This document shows, piece after piece, positions 48,392 to 57,056 of a stretch of 64,000 nucleotides of DNA (position 1 is the first letter of the stretch; every line of letters begins with the position of its first letter). A program made the translations under genes and the position numbers. This stretch comes from Acidaminococcus fermentans_A (GTDB lineage: Bacteria; Bacillota; Negativicutes; Acidaminococcales; Acidaminococcaceae): assembly GCF_052216985.1 (NCBI RefSeq), contig NZ_JBQOUY010000009.1:21152-85151 (forward strand), read 5' to 3'. Below the pieces are notes generated by a model. That model had not been told where the DNA came from and made no database searches. It saw only the letters and a list, made by a program, of their open reading frames with translations.

Positions 48392-49192
48392 TTATTTTGC
48401 TTCCGTCGGGACCTGGATGAAAGCTTGGCCCGGGTCGATTTCTTCACGGATCAGTTTGATGACTTCCGGATCCGGAGCTTCCAGTTCGACAGCTCTGGAT
48501 ACATCCAGTTCGAAGCCGGTGTTTTCCAGTACATCTTCCGGAGAAGAAGTAGGATAATACCCTGCCAGATACATCCGTTTGGTCTTTTCGTCGAATTTTA
48601 GGATTCCGCGGTCGGTTACGACCATCTGAGGTCCAACATCGCCGGGCAGGCCCAGTCTTTCACGTCCGCCAGGGCCATCGATCCAGCCCGGGCTGGTCAC
48701 GTAGTCGATTTTTTGCATGAATCTGCGTTTTTCATGCTGCATCATGATGATGGTGTTGGAATAGGTGGCAATACCATTGGCGCCGCCGGACCCGGTGAAA
48801 CGGGTTTTCGGATGATGGTAGTCACCGATGGAGGTGGAGTTCACGTTGCCGTACGGATCGATCTGTGCGCCGCCGATGAAAGCGATCAGACGGTTGGCTT
48901 TGTGCAGATATTCGTTGATTTCGAAGCCAACGAACCGGACATTCGGCCAGATGCAGCCACAGTGGGCCATGAACCGCAGGTCACCTACAGAACGAGGTAC
49001 CTGGATGGGAGAGCAGTCCATCAGACCGCTTTCCACGATGATGTGGCAGTCAGGAGCATAGACTCTCTTGGCTACGCTGGCACCGATCAGGGGGAGACCG
49101 GTACCTACCGTTACAACTTGACCATTTTTGATCTGCTTGGCAATGGTCACAGCCTGCATTTCTTTATTGGTATAATTCGTGTAATCAGCCAT
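48392..49192 (-). CDS. gctB: Glutaconate CoA-transferase, subunit B
   Basis: A 266-residue subunit bearing the catalytic glutamate Glu54 (HIIVESGLMDCSP), which forms the glutamyl-CoA thioester during CoA transfer from acetyl-CoA to (R)-2-hydroxyglutarate or glutaconate. The class I motif GSGGANGIATYSNTIIMMQHEKRRF follows. ATG 49192 uses a Shine-Dalgarno (GGAGG) that lies within the final codons of gctA. Confidence 0.98.
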   Translation of the reverse strand: MADYTNYTNKEMQAVTIAKQIKNGQVVTVGTGLPLIGASVAKRVYAPDCHIIVESGLMDCSPIQVPRSVGDLRFMAHCGCIWPNVRFVGFEINEYLHKANRLIAFIGGAQIDPYGNVNSTSIGDYHHPKTRFTGSGGANGIATYSNTIIMMQHEKRRFMQKIDYVTSPGWIDGPGGRERLGLPGDVGPQMVVTDRGILKFDEKTKRMYLAGYYPTSSPEDVLENTGFELDVSRAVELEAPDPEVIKLIREEIDPGQAFIQVPTEAK

Positions 49193-49197
49193 TGTTA

Positions 49198-50157
49198 TTA
49201 GTCCTCCTTCGTCATGTCGATATGATAGCCCAGACCAGGAACAACCTTCAGGTTGATCAGACGGGTTGCACCCAGTTTGTTCAGGTATTCGTCATGATCT
49301 TTCAGGTCGAACACCCATTCTTTGCAGAAGGCATCGAAATCTTCCTGGGTCTTGGAGACCTTGTCATAGACTTTCAGGAACGGGTTATCATAGTCGTACA
49401 GACCATAGCACTGAGAAGGATGAGCGCCGTAAGGAGCCAGGACAACAGCATCTACGCACATGCCAGGGATGTCGTTCTTCGTAGGATCTCTTCTGATCTC
49501 TTCATCACTGATGATTTCTTCGCAGGTGACGATGGTGTATTTAGCTGCTTCAGCAATATCCACATCCTGGAATTTGCCGCCCCAGATGCGGACGGTGCCA
49601 TCGGGAGAAGCCTGTTGTGCATGGATGATGGCTACATCGATCTGCGGAACAGGTACAGCCACTACTTTTTCACCCGGTTTGAAGGGGTTGTCGATGTATT
49701 TGAATTTGTCATCGGGCACTTTGTCCAGAGTCTTGCGGACTTCCTTGCTGATGCCCCATTCATCGGTCAGGCCGGAGCCTTGCATCAGGGTCACAGGCAG
49801 GAAAGGCAGGCCCAGGGCTGCTGCATGCCACATCATGTAGATGACGTCCTGGGAATAGTCTTCCATGGTGAGCTTGCCGGCTTCGAACCATTTTCTGAAC
49901 CGTCTGGATACGTTGGTAACACCGGAGTTGGCGGTATAGCAGTTGATATACGCCTTGACACGGCCATTGCCGATCAGCATATCCCAGTCGCCGCCGGCAG
50001 CGCCGCCCAGGCCCGTCAAATCAGTGATACCCTGTCTCAGGATTTCAAACACAGCAGCATAGGGTTTACGGTCAGTCGTAAAACCACCCAGAGCAATGTG
50101 ATCACCACTATGCACATATTTGGCGACTGCGTCTTTTAACGTCATTACTTTACTCAA
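49198..50157 (-). CDS. gctA: Glutaconate CoA-transferase, subunit A
   Basis: A 319-residue class I CoA-transferase subunit beginning MSKVMTLKDAVAKYVHSGDHIALGGFTTDRKPYAAVFEILRQG and containing GLGGAAGGDWDMLIGNGRVK and IIHAQQASPDGTVRIWGG. TTG 50157 was chosen because AAGGAGG lies eight bases upstream and the resulting N-terminus matches the A. fermentans protein as I remember it; the longer frame to 50199 would read through the Shine-Dalgarno. It is first of the six-gene operon gctA-gctB-gcdA-hgdC-hgdA-hgdB. Confidence 0.97.
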   Translation of the reverse strand: MSKVMTLKDAVAKYVHSGDHIALGGFTTDRKPYAAVFEILRQGITDLTGLGGAAGGDWDMLIGNGRVKAYINCYTANSGVTNVSRRFRKWFEAGKLTMEDYSQDVIYMMWHAAALGLPFLPVTLMQGSGLTDEWGISKEVRKTLDKVPDDKFKYIDNPFKPGEKVVAVPVPQIDVAIIHAQQASPDGTVRIWGGKFQDVDIAEAAKYTIVTCEEIISDEEIRRDPTKNDIPGMCVDAVVLAPYGAHPSQCYGLYDYDNPFLKVYDKVSKTQEDFDAFCKEWVFDLKDHDEYLNKLGATRLINLKVVPGLGYHIDMTKED

Positions 50158-50293
50158 AGCAAAAACCTCCTTAAGATCCACACTAGTTTCTGAACCCACC
50201 GGAACCCGATTCTAAGAAATAATCCATCCCCCTTTGTGAGTATTTTTTACATTCGCATTCCGGCTGAACCTACTGTATTCAGTGTACAGATTG

Positions 50294-50322
50294 ATTATAA
50301 CACAAATAATTTTTTTTTTAAA
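50294..50322 (-). promoter_or_regulatory. Promoter of the glutamate-fermentation operon
   Basis: TTTAAA (50317-50322) and consensus TATAAT (50294-50299) on the minus strand with 17-base spacing, preceded by a long A/T tract that may act as an UP-like element. The dyad CTGTA-N7-TACAG (50273-50289) covers the predicted start site and could be an operator. The leader is about 130 bases. The rest of the gap to cca (50323-50426) is AT-rich and shows no other gene. Confidence 0.6.
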
Positions 50323-50426
50323 TCTCTCCCGGCCCTATTGGTCGTTTTTTTTGCAAATATATAAAAATTCTAATAACTTATAAGAATTTTTCTCTTTTTG
50401 TACCTTTTTTATATCATAATTTACAC

Positions 50427-50463
50427 AAAAAAGAAGGTGTTCCTGAAGGAACACCTTCTTTTT
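50427..50463 (-). terminator. Terminator after cca
   Basis: AAGAAGGTGTTCC (50431-50443), loop TGAA, GGAACACCTTCTT (50448-50460). A-run and T-run flank the stem, so it may work both ways. It ends the long minus-strand cluster from 63823. Confidence 0.85.
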
Positions 50464-50469
50464 CACAAT

Positions 50470-51927
50470 TCATCCATTGTCTTTACAAGCTTTTTGACGG
50501 TCCAGCCAGCGCCGGGCAGCTACCGCCAGCTCTCCAGGGTCATTCTCCAGGGTCCGGTCCTGGACTCGATGGAGCAGGACCGGCATCAGTTCCCGCAGCT
50601 GCATGGGAGAAGCCCCCAAAGCTAAGGCATCCCGGCCGGAAAAATCCAGATCAGAAGTATGGACCGGCATGAGATACGCCATCTTCACCAGGCGCTTCCC
50701 ATACATCTGGGCATGGATCACGTCGTTCTGGCCCGCATTGGTGGCAGCCACATCCGCCACGCAGACCGCCGTCAGCTGTTTGAAGGCTTCGGCCATCTCC
50801 TTATTCACCCGGAAATGGCCGCTGCGGGCTTCCTTCCTGAGCCAGCGCCAGGTCTTATCATCCTCCTGGGCACTGATGAACCCAAAATGCATGTGATTCT
50901 GTACCAGCCATGCTACCCGGTCCACGGTTTCCCGGGGAAGCCGGAGCCGTTCCAGGATCCGCCGGGCCAAGGCTGCTCCCACCACTTCATGGCCATGATC
51001 ACAGGGCTGGCCTTCCCGGTTGATGCCCCGTACCCCATCCATCCCCTTGGCCACGTCATGGAGCATGATCCCCCAGCCCACTTCCAGGCTCCGGTCCCCT
51101 TTGTCCAGGGCCACCGCCGTATGCTTCCAGACATCGAAGGGATGGAACTGGGGATTCTGTGCCAGTCCTACCAGATGGCTCAGTTCCGGCAGGATAGGGA
51201 CTGTATCGTATTTCCCTTTGCTTCGGACCCTGCAGCTTTCAGCAGCCAGGCCACTCTTCACCATGAGTTCCATTCCTTCTCCGGCGTAGGTCCCCATGAG
51301 CAGCTTATTCAGTTCCGTCCTCACCCGTTCCAGGGAAAGCCCCCGTACCTTTTCCAGATTATGACCGATGGCCGGCAGGATCCCTGCATCAGGAGCGAAC
51401 CCCAGCTGGGCCACGAACCGGCAAGCCCGGAACATCCGCAGGGCATCTTCTGAAAACCGCTGGTCCGCATCGCCTACTGTCCGGAGGATCCTGCCCCGGA
51501 GATCATCCAATCCGTTGAAGCAGTCGGTGATCTTCCCATCTTGGTCCACCGCCAGGGCATTGATGGTAAAATCCCTGCGTCCCAGGTCTTCTTCCAGGGT
51601 ATCGCAGTACCAGACCTGGGCCGGCCGATGGGCATCGGCCTTACCATAGGCTTCGTTCCGATACGCGGCCACTTCCACTCCGTGACGGTCCACCCGGAGG
51701 ATCACCACCCCGAAGTTCTGGCCCAATTCGCTGACGACGGGAATATCCGCAGTGGCCGCGACCGCCTTGATTTCCTCCGGCCGGGCATTGGTCACCACAT
51801 CATAATCATCCGGGACCCGTCCCAGGAGCATATCCCGCACAGCGCCTCCCACCACATAGGCTTCGAAGCCCTGGTTCAAGAGGACATCCATGACTTTTTT
51901 CACATAAGGAGGGATACTCAGTTTCAT
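50470..51927 (-). CDS. cca: tRNA nucleotidyltransferase (CCA-adding enzyme) with HD domain
   Basis: A 485-residue enzyme of the class II nucleotidyltransferase family. The head has GFEAYVVGGAVRDMLLGRVPDDYDVVTNARPEE with catalytic Asp pair, then GRRDFTINALAVDQDG and the neck RFSEDALRMFRACRFVAQLGF. An HD phosphohydrolase domain follows (HPFDVWKHTAVAL, IMLHDVAKGMDGVRG, HGHEVVGAALARRIL). It repairs or adds CCA to tRNAs, although the tRNAs in this window already encode CCA. ATG 51927 overlaps the rng stop by four bases. Confidence 0.93.
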   Translation of the reverse strand: MKLSIPPYVKKVMDVLLNQGFEAYVVGGAVRDMLLGRVPDDYDVVTNARPEEIKAVAATADIPVVSELGQNFGVVILRVDRHGVEVAAYRNEAYGKADAHRPAQVWYCDTLEEDLGRRDFTINALAVDQDGKITDCFNGLDDLRGRILRTVGDADQRFSEDALRMFRACRFVAQLGFAPDAGILPAIGHNLEKVRGLSLERVRTELNKLLMGTYAGEGMELMVKSGLAAESCRVRSKGKYDTVPILPELSHLVGLAQNPQFHPFDVWKHTAVALDKGDRSLEVGWGIMLHDVAKGMDGVRGINREGQPCDHGHEVVGAALARRILERLRLPRETVDRVAWLVQNHMHFGFISAQEDDKTWRWLRKEARSGHFRVNKEMAEAFKQLTAVCVADVAATNAGQNDVIHAQMYGKRLVKMAYLMPVHTSDLDFSGRDALALGASPMQLRELMPVLLHRVQDRTLENDPGELAVAARRWLDRQKACKDNG

Positions 51928-53354
51928 TTCCCAGCCTCCTCTCTGCCGGGTAGCTCATGGTCCACGGTCAGAAGCGTGAAGACACCGGTTTCCAGAGCCG
52001 GATCACTGGCCAGCTTCAGGCTGCAGTGGAATTCCTGTTCCATGTCCTGGAGCCCCTGCTGCCGCAGCCACCTGTAAACGAGGGGATGGACCGTCAGCAG
52101 CAGGGAATGGCTCATATTCCCCTGCAGGAAGCTGCTCCGGAGACGGCGGCGGATCTCCACATAGACAGTTTCTGGTGATTCCACCCGTCCGCTGCCCCCA
52201 CACATGGGACAGGATGCGTAGAGGATGCTGGACAGGTTCTTCCGGGCCTTCATCCGGGTCATTTCTACCAGATTCAGATGGGTCAGGTCGATGACTTTGG
52301 GCTTCATCTTATCCGAAGCGAATTCCCGCTTCAGGATCTGGAGGATCTCCGCCTGTTCCTCTTCCCGGTCCATATCGATGAAATCCGCCACGATGATGCC
52401 TCCGATATCCCGCAGCCGCAGCTGCCGGGCGATTTCCCGGGCGGCTTCCCGATTGGTAGCCAGGCTGGTGGCATCCCGGTCAGGGCCGGTGGAAAATTTT
52501 CCGCTGTTCACATCGATGACCGTCATGGCCTCGGTATAGTCAAAGACAAGATACCCGCCGCCCGGGAGCCATACTACCCGGTCCGACAGGCTTTCGATGT
52601 CCTTGTCCAAACGATAGAAAGAGAACAGATCTTCCCGGCCCCGGTACAGTTTTACCTGGATCTGGGGCAGCCCCATATCCCGGAGCATCTCCTGGAGACG
52701 GGTACAGGTCTTTTCATCATCCACGATGATCTGTTCCACTTGGTCCGTCACATAGTCCCGGACCAGCCGGATGGACAGGTCCAATTCCCGGTACAGCAGC
52801 CCGGGGCCCCGGCCCACTTTGCTCCGGCGGAGCAGGACGTCCCAGTTGTGGAGCAGTTGCTCCAAGTCGGCCCGGATCTCGTTTTTCTCCGCATGGGCGG
52901 CCGCTGTCCGGAGAACCACTCCCATATGATCCGGTAGCAGTTCCCGGGCCCATTCCCGGAGTTCCTTCCGTTTGGTCTTGCAGCTGATTTTCCGAGAAAG
53001 GCTGACCCGGCTGCCATAAGGTTCCAGGACCACATAGCGGCCCGGCAAGGTGATTTCCCGGGTTACTGCCGGTCCCTTGTTGCCCCGGGCATCTTTGATC
53101 ACCTGGACCAGGAGCATCTGCCCTTCAGACAGTTTTTCTCCTTTCTTCAGGGTCAGGAAGCCGTTCTTCCCGGTATTCAAGTCCACAAAAGCCGCCTGGA
53201 TCCCCGGCACCACGTTACTCACCCGGGCCCGGTACACATTGCCTACCAGATTGTCGGTGCTGTTCCGCTCCACCGCATAATCCCGGAGCTGGTCCCCTTC
53301 CACCATTCCCATGCGGGTCTCTTCCGGCCACACACTTACATATATGGTATTCAT
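51924..53354 (-). CDS. rng: Ribonuclease G/E family endoribonuclease
   Basis: A 476-residue RNase G-type enzyme. An S1-like domain lies at the start (NLVGNVYRARVSNVVPGIQAAFVDLNTGKNGFL). The catalytic DNase I-like core contains YTEAMTVIDVNSGKF and IIVADFIDMDREEEQAEIL with metal-binding Asp residues. The zinc-link motif CPMCGGSG mediates dimerisation. It would act in rRNA 5' maturation and mRNA decay. It sits between the TIGR03936 gene and cca in a translationally coupled run. Confidence 0.93.
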   Translation of the reverse strand: MNTIYVSVWPEETRMGMVEGDQLRDYAVERNSTDNLVGNVYRARVSNVVPGIQAAFVDLNTGKNGFLTLKKGEKLSEGQMLLVQVIKDARGNKGPAVTREITLPGRYVVLEPYGSRVSLSRKISCKTKRKELREWARELLPDHMGVVLRTAAAHAEKNEIRADLEQLLHNWDVLLRRSKVGRGPGLLYRELDLSIRLVRDYVTDQVEQIIVDDEKTCTRLQEMLRDMGLPQIQVKLYRGREDLFSFYRLDKDIESLSDRVVWLPGGGYLVFDYTEAMTVIDVNSGKFSTGPDRDATSLATNREAAREIARQLRLRDIGGIIVADFIDMDREEEQAEILQILKREFASDKMKPKVIDLTHLNLVEMTRMKARKNLSSILYASCPMCGGSGRVESPETVYVEIRRRLRSSFLQGNMSHSLLLTVHPLVYRWLRQQGLQDMEQEFHCSLKLASDPALETGVFTLLTVDHELPGREEAGK

Positions 53355-53364
53355 GGGCGGCCTC

Positions 53365-54057
53365 TCAGCCCTCTCCGATCAGGGGGACCTTCCGGCCTTC
53401 TCCATCCCTGCTGTAGAGATCCACCCGCCGGATGTCAGCCTGGGCAAAGACCAGGGGGACCTGGAATCTCTCTTCCAGGACCTGGAGGAATTCAGAAGCC
53501 TTCATGCTGCCAGTGGGGGTGATCCGGATATCGAAATGGAGTTCCAGGCAGCCATCCTGCCAATGGGCGCTGACTTGGGGGATATAAAATTTGACATCGA
53601 TGGTCTTTGGTTTCCCCTTACCTTTTTTGTGGGCCTTTGTATAAGAGACTTCCGGAGCCGCCGCAAAAGCCTCCATCTGTCCTACCGGATCAGCGGCACA
53701 GGGGACCCGCACTTCATAAGAAGCTCCTTGGGCCTGAGCCATCAGCTTCGGTGCTTTGTCGTCCGCCAGGTCTGCCCGGACGATGTGGATCCCCATGGGC
53801 AGTGCAGCAGAAAGAGCTTTGACCAAATCCGCCAGAGGGCGTTCTTCCGCCAGACGGATCTCAGCAAATTCACAAGAACTGGTGACGCCCACACTGAGGG
53901 CGGAAGCCAGGGAAAATTTCATATGGGGATTGAAGCCTTCGGAATAGGCCACCGGGATCCCGGCTCGGCGGATGGCTTTTTCGATGCTCCGCTGGTATTC
54001 CAGATGGGAAATGAAACGGATGCCCGGTTCTTTGGTGATCTGCAGCCGTAGCTTCAT
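53365..54057 (-). CDS. TIGR03936/DUF2344 radical-SAM-associated protein
   Basis: A 230-residue protein of the family nearly always adjacent to the TIGR03960 radical SAM protein. The N-terminus LRLQITKEPGIRFISHLEYQRSIEKAIRRAGIPVAYSEGFNPHMKFSLASALSVGVTSSCEFAEIRL is the family hallmark. ATG 54057 overlaps the upstream stop by four bases. The family has been linked to RNA modification or maturation by gene neighbourhood only (rng and ribosomal genes); the reaction is unknown. Confidence 0.88.
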   Translation of the reverse strand: MKLRLQITKEPGIRFISHLEYQRSIEKAIRRAGIPVAYSEGFNPHMKFSLASALSVGVTSSCEFAEIRLAEERPLADLVKALSAALPMGIHIVRADLADDKAPKLMAQAQGASYEVRVPCAADPVGQMEAFAAAPEVSYTKAHKKGKGKPKTIDVKFYIPQVSAHWQDGCLELHFDIRITPTGSMKASEFLQVLEERFQVPLVFAQADIRRVDLYSRDGEGRKVPLIGEG

Positions 54058-55916
54058 GCCTTCCCCTCCTTCCAGTCGATGATATGGATGCCCAGTTTCT
54101 GGCAGACCCCGCAGCCGGTGCAGGTATCCCGGCGGCAGTCATGAGTCAGGGCCGCCTCCTGGGCTTTTTCGTATTCACTCCATAAAAACTGCCGACTCAC
54201 CCCGCAGCTGGTATGTTCCCAAGGGAAGATCTCCTCTTTGCCCCGGGGACGGCTGTTGTAGAAGTCCGTGGTCAGGCCCGCATCCTCTACGGCCTGTTTC
54301 CATCGGTCATATTCAAAGAACTCGCTCCAGCTGTCGAATTTGGCGCCCCGCTGCCAGGCCAGATAGATGGCCTTTCCCAGGCGCCGGTCACCCCGAGCCA
54401 GGACCCCTTCCATCAAGCTGGTCCGGGAATCGTGATACTGGAAATGGATGTTCTTCAGGTTGGCGAAGGCATTTTTCAGCAGCATATGCTTCCGGTCGAA
54501 CTCTTCTTTGGTATTCTGCCCCACCCACTGGAAAGGGGTATAAGGCTTAGGCACGAAATTGGATACACTGACGGTGACCCGGGCGCCCATATGGCCGGTG
54601 ATTTCCTTGTATTTCCACTGGACCTTCTGGGCCAGTTTGGCAATGGCCAGCACATCTTCATCCGTTTCTGTAGGCAGCCCGATCATAAAGTATAGCTTCA
54701 CCTGGGACCATCCGTTTTCAAAGGCAGCCCCTACGGCATTCATCAGGTCCTCTTCCGTGACTCCCTTGTTGATCACGTCCCGCATCCGCTGGCTCCCAGC
54801 TTCCGGTGCGAAGGTCAGGCCGCTTTTCCGCACCGCCTGGACTTCCTGGGCCAGTTTCACAGAAAAGCTGTCGATCCGCAGGGAAGGCAGCGACACGCTG
54901 ACCCGGTCCTTCCGGAAATCCCCCAGCAGCTCCCGGATCAGAGGTTCCAGATGGGAGTAATCCGCTGTACTCAGGGAAAACAGGGAGATTTCATTATACC
55001 CAGTAGCAGGGACCAGCTTTTTAGCCAGTTCCATCACCGTTTCCGGCTTCCGTTCCCGGACAGGCCGATAGATGATCCCGGCGTTGCAGAACCGGCAGCC
55101 CCGGCTGCAGCCTCGGAACAGCTCCAGCATGATCCGGTCATGGACCGTATCGCTGTAAGGGACGATGGGATGGGTGGGGAAATCCAAGGCATCCAGGTCC
55201 TGCTCTGCCCGTTTATACACCACTTCAGGGGCTGTGGGCTCCAATGCCTTTTTCCCTGTGATGGTGCCATCTTCTCCATAGGTGATTACGTAGAAGGAGG
55301 GCACATAGACCCCCTGGGTCCGGGAAACCCGGCGCAGGAACTCCAGCCGGCCGCCCGGCTTCCCTTCCCGCTTCCAGTCTCGGTACAACAGGGTCACTTC
55401 CTGGATGATCCGTTCCCCATCCCCCAGCATACAGAAATCCAGGAAATCCGCCAGAGGCTCACTGTTGAACACGCAGCAGCCTCCAGCACAGACGAAGGGA
55501 TCATCCAATCCGCGGTCTTTGGCCAGGATAGGGACTCCGCCCAGGTCCAGCATATTGAGGATATTGGAATAGGACATTTCATAGAGCAAGGTAAAGCCCA
55601 ATAGGTCGAACTCCTTCAGGGGCCGGGTGTTTTCCAAACTGGACAGCACCAGCCCCCGTTCCCGCATCTTCGCCTCCATATCCACCCAGGGAGCAAAGGC
55701 CCGTTCCGCCACCACTCCAGGCAGCTTGTTGAGGATTTCATAGAGGATCTTGAAGCCCAGATAGCTCATCCCGATTTCATAGGTGTCAGGGAAAGCCAGG
55801 CAGAAGGATACTTCCGTTTCCTCTTCCGGTTTGACGATGCTGCCGAATTCCATGCCGGTATACCGGGCCGGTTTTTCTACAGCACTGAGTATGTCGATGG
55901 GTAAATCTTTTCGCAT
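54054..55916 (-). CDS. TIGR03960-family B12-binding-domain radical SAM protein
   Basis: A 620-residue radical SAM enzyme. A B12-binding-like domain lies N-terminally (about residues 60-200, YLGFKILYEILNKLPGVVAERAFAPWVDME). The SAM cluster motif is CSRGCRFC (in RGCSRGCRFCNAG), followed by SLSTADYSHLEPLI and FAPEAGSQRMRDVINKGVTEEDL. A C-terminal cysteine cluster (CRRDTCTGCGVC) may hold a further metal centre. Reaction unknown. ATG 55916 with GGAGAAAC upstream. Position between rodA and rng is conserved in many Firmicutes. Confidence 0.9.
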   Translation of the reverse strand: MRKDLPIDILSAVEKPARYTGMEFGSIVKPEEETEVSFCLAFPDTYEIGMSYLGFKILYEILNKLPGVVAERAFAPWVDMEAKMRERGLVLSSLENTRPLKEFDLLGFTLLYEMSYSNILNMLDLGGVPILAKDRGLDDPFVCAGGCCVFNSEPLADFLDFCMLGDGERIIQEVTLLYRDWKREGKPGGRLEFLRRVSRTQGVYVPSFYVITYGEDGTITGKKALEPTAPEVVYKRAEQDLDALDFPTHPIVPYSDTVHDRIMLELFRGCSRGCRFCNAGIIYRPVRERKPETVMELAKKLVPATGYNEISLFSLSTADYSHLEPLIRELLGDFRKDRVSVSLPSLRIDSFSVKLAQEVQAVRKSGLTFAPEAGSQRMRDVINKGVTEEDLMNAVGAAFENGWSQVKLYFMIGLPTETDEDVLAIAKLAQKVQWKYKEITGHMGARVTVSVSNFVPKPYTPFQWVGQNTKEEFDRKHMLLKNAFANLKNIHFQYHDSRTSLMEGVLARGDRRLGKAIYLAWQRGAKFDSWSEFFEYDRWKQAVEDAGLTTDFYNSRPRGKEEIFPWEHTSCGVSRQFLWSEYEKAQEAALTHDCRRDTCTGCGVCQKLGIHIIDWKEGKA

Positions 55917-55925
55917 AGTTTCTCC

Positions 55926-57047
55926 TTAGTGAAAACGCAGAGTCTGGTGATGGGCATTGATGTTCAGCAGCAGGGTCACCATCAGCATATTGGTGGTCAG
56001 GGAGCTGACCCCATAGCTCATAAAGGGCAGGGGCACCCCGGTCACCGGCATGATGCCGCTGGTCATGCCCACATTGACCAGGATATGGAACAGGAACATG
56101 GAGACCGCCCCCACAGCCAACAAGGTCCCAAAATCATCGGACGCATGCATAGCGATGGACAGTCCACGGTAAATGACCACGCCATACAGGAGCAGGATGA
56201 GGGTAGTCCCAAGGAAGCCGAATTCTTCTCCCGCTACGGCAAAGATGAAGTCCGTATGGTTTTCCGGCAGGAAATTGAGCTGACTCTGGGTCCCGGCAAA
56301 CAGGCCTTTGCCAGCAAAAAGCCCGGACCCGATGGCGATCATGGACTGGATCACGTGGTAGCCGCTGCCGTAAGGTTCCAGTCCGGGATTCAGGAAAACC
56401 CGGATCCGGTTCCGCTGGTATTCGTGGAGCATCTTCCAGACCAGAGGAGCTGAAGCCAGTCCCAGGCCGCCCATAATCAGGAAATACCGGATCCGGAACC
56501 CGCAGACGATCATGGTCCCCAAGAGGATGGCCAGGAATACCAGAGAAGTCCCCAGATCCGGCTGCTTCATGACGAACAGGAAGGGCAGCAGCACGTAGCC
56601 GAATACCGGCAGCCAGCTGCGGAAATCTGTCAGGAGGGGCAGCCGGTCATCCACATAGGAAGACAGGCCGATGATCATGATGGCCTTAGCGAATTCACTG
56701 GGCTGGATGCTGATAGGCCCGATCTGGAGCCAGCGCTGGGCCCCCAGAGCGCTTTTGCCCACCAGCATCACCGCCAGCAGCATGAGGATGTTGAAGATGT
56801 ACAGGGGCCGGGCCAGGCTTTTCAGGATCCGGTAATCGAAGCGCAGGAGGAAGGCCCCCAGCACCAGGTTGATACCGGCAAAGCTCAGCTGGCGCACCAC
56901 GTAACTGTAGCGGCGGGGACCGGGGATATTGGCATGGGTGGCACTGCCGATCAGTACGACCCCGATGGCGATCAGCAGCAGGACGCTGAATAGCAGCGGT
57001 TTATCGATTTTCCGAAAATACTTTTTCCATGAATGAAACCAACGCAT
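55926..57047 (-). CDS. rodA: SEDS-family peptidoglycan polymerase RodA
   Basis: A 373-residue membrane glycosyltransferase with about 10 transmembrane segments. RWLQIGPISIQPSEFAKAIMII, MKQPDLGTSLVFLAILLG, and NFLPENHTDFIFAVAGEEFGFLG are SEDS signatures; the Asp in the second is the catalytic residue region. It works with PBP2 in the elongasome. ATG 57047 follows AAGGAG; 9 bases separate it from the mrdA stop. Confidence 0.96.
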   Translation of the reverse strand: MRWFHSWKKYFRKIDKPLLFSVLLLIAIGVVLIGSATHANIPGPRRYSYVVRQLSFAGINLVLGAFLLRFDYRILKSLARPLYIFNILMLLAVMLVGKSALGAQRWLQIGPISIQPSEFAKAIMIIGLSSYVDDRLPLLTDFRSWLPVFGYVLLPFLFVMKQPDLGTSLVFLAILLGTMIVCGFRIRYFLIMGGLGLASAPLVWKMLHEYQRNRIRVFLNPGLEPYGSGYHVIQSMIAIGSGLFAGKGLFAGTQSQLNFLPENHTDFIFAVAGEEFGFLGTTLILLLYGVVIYRGLSIAMHASDDFGTLLAVGAVSMFLFHILVNVGMTSGIMPVTGVPLPFMSYGVSSLTTNMLMVTLLLNINAHHQTLRFH

Positions 57048-57056
57048 ATTTTCTCC

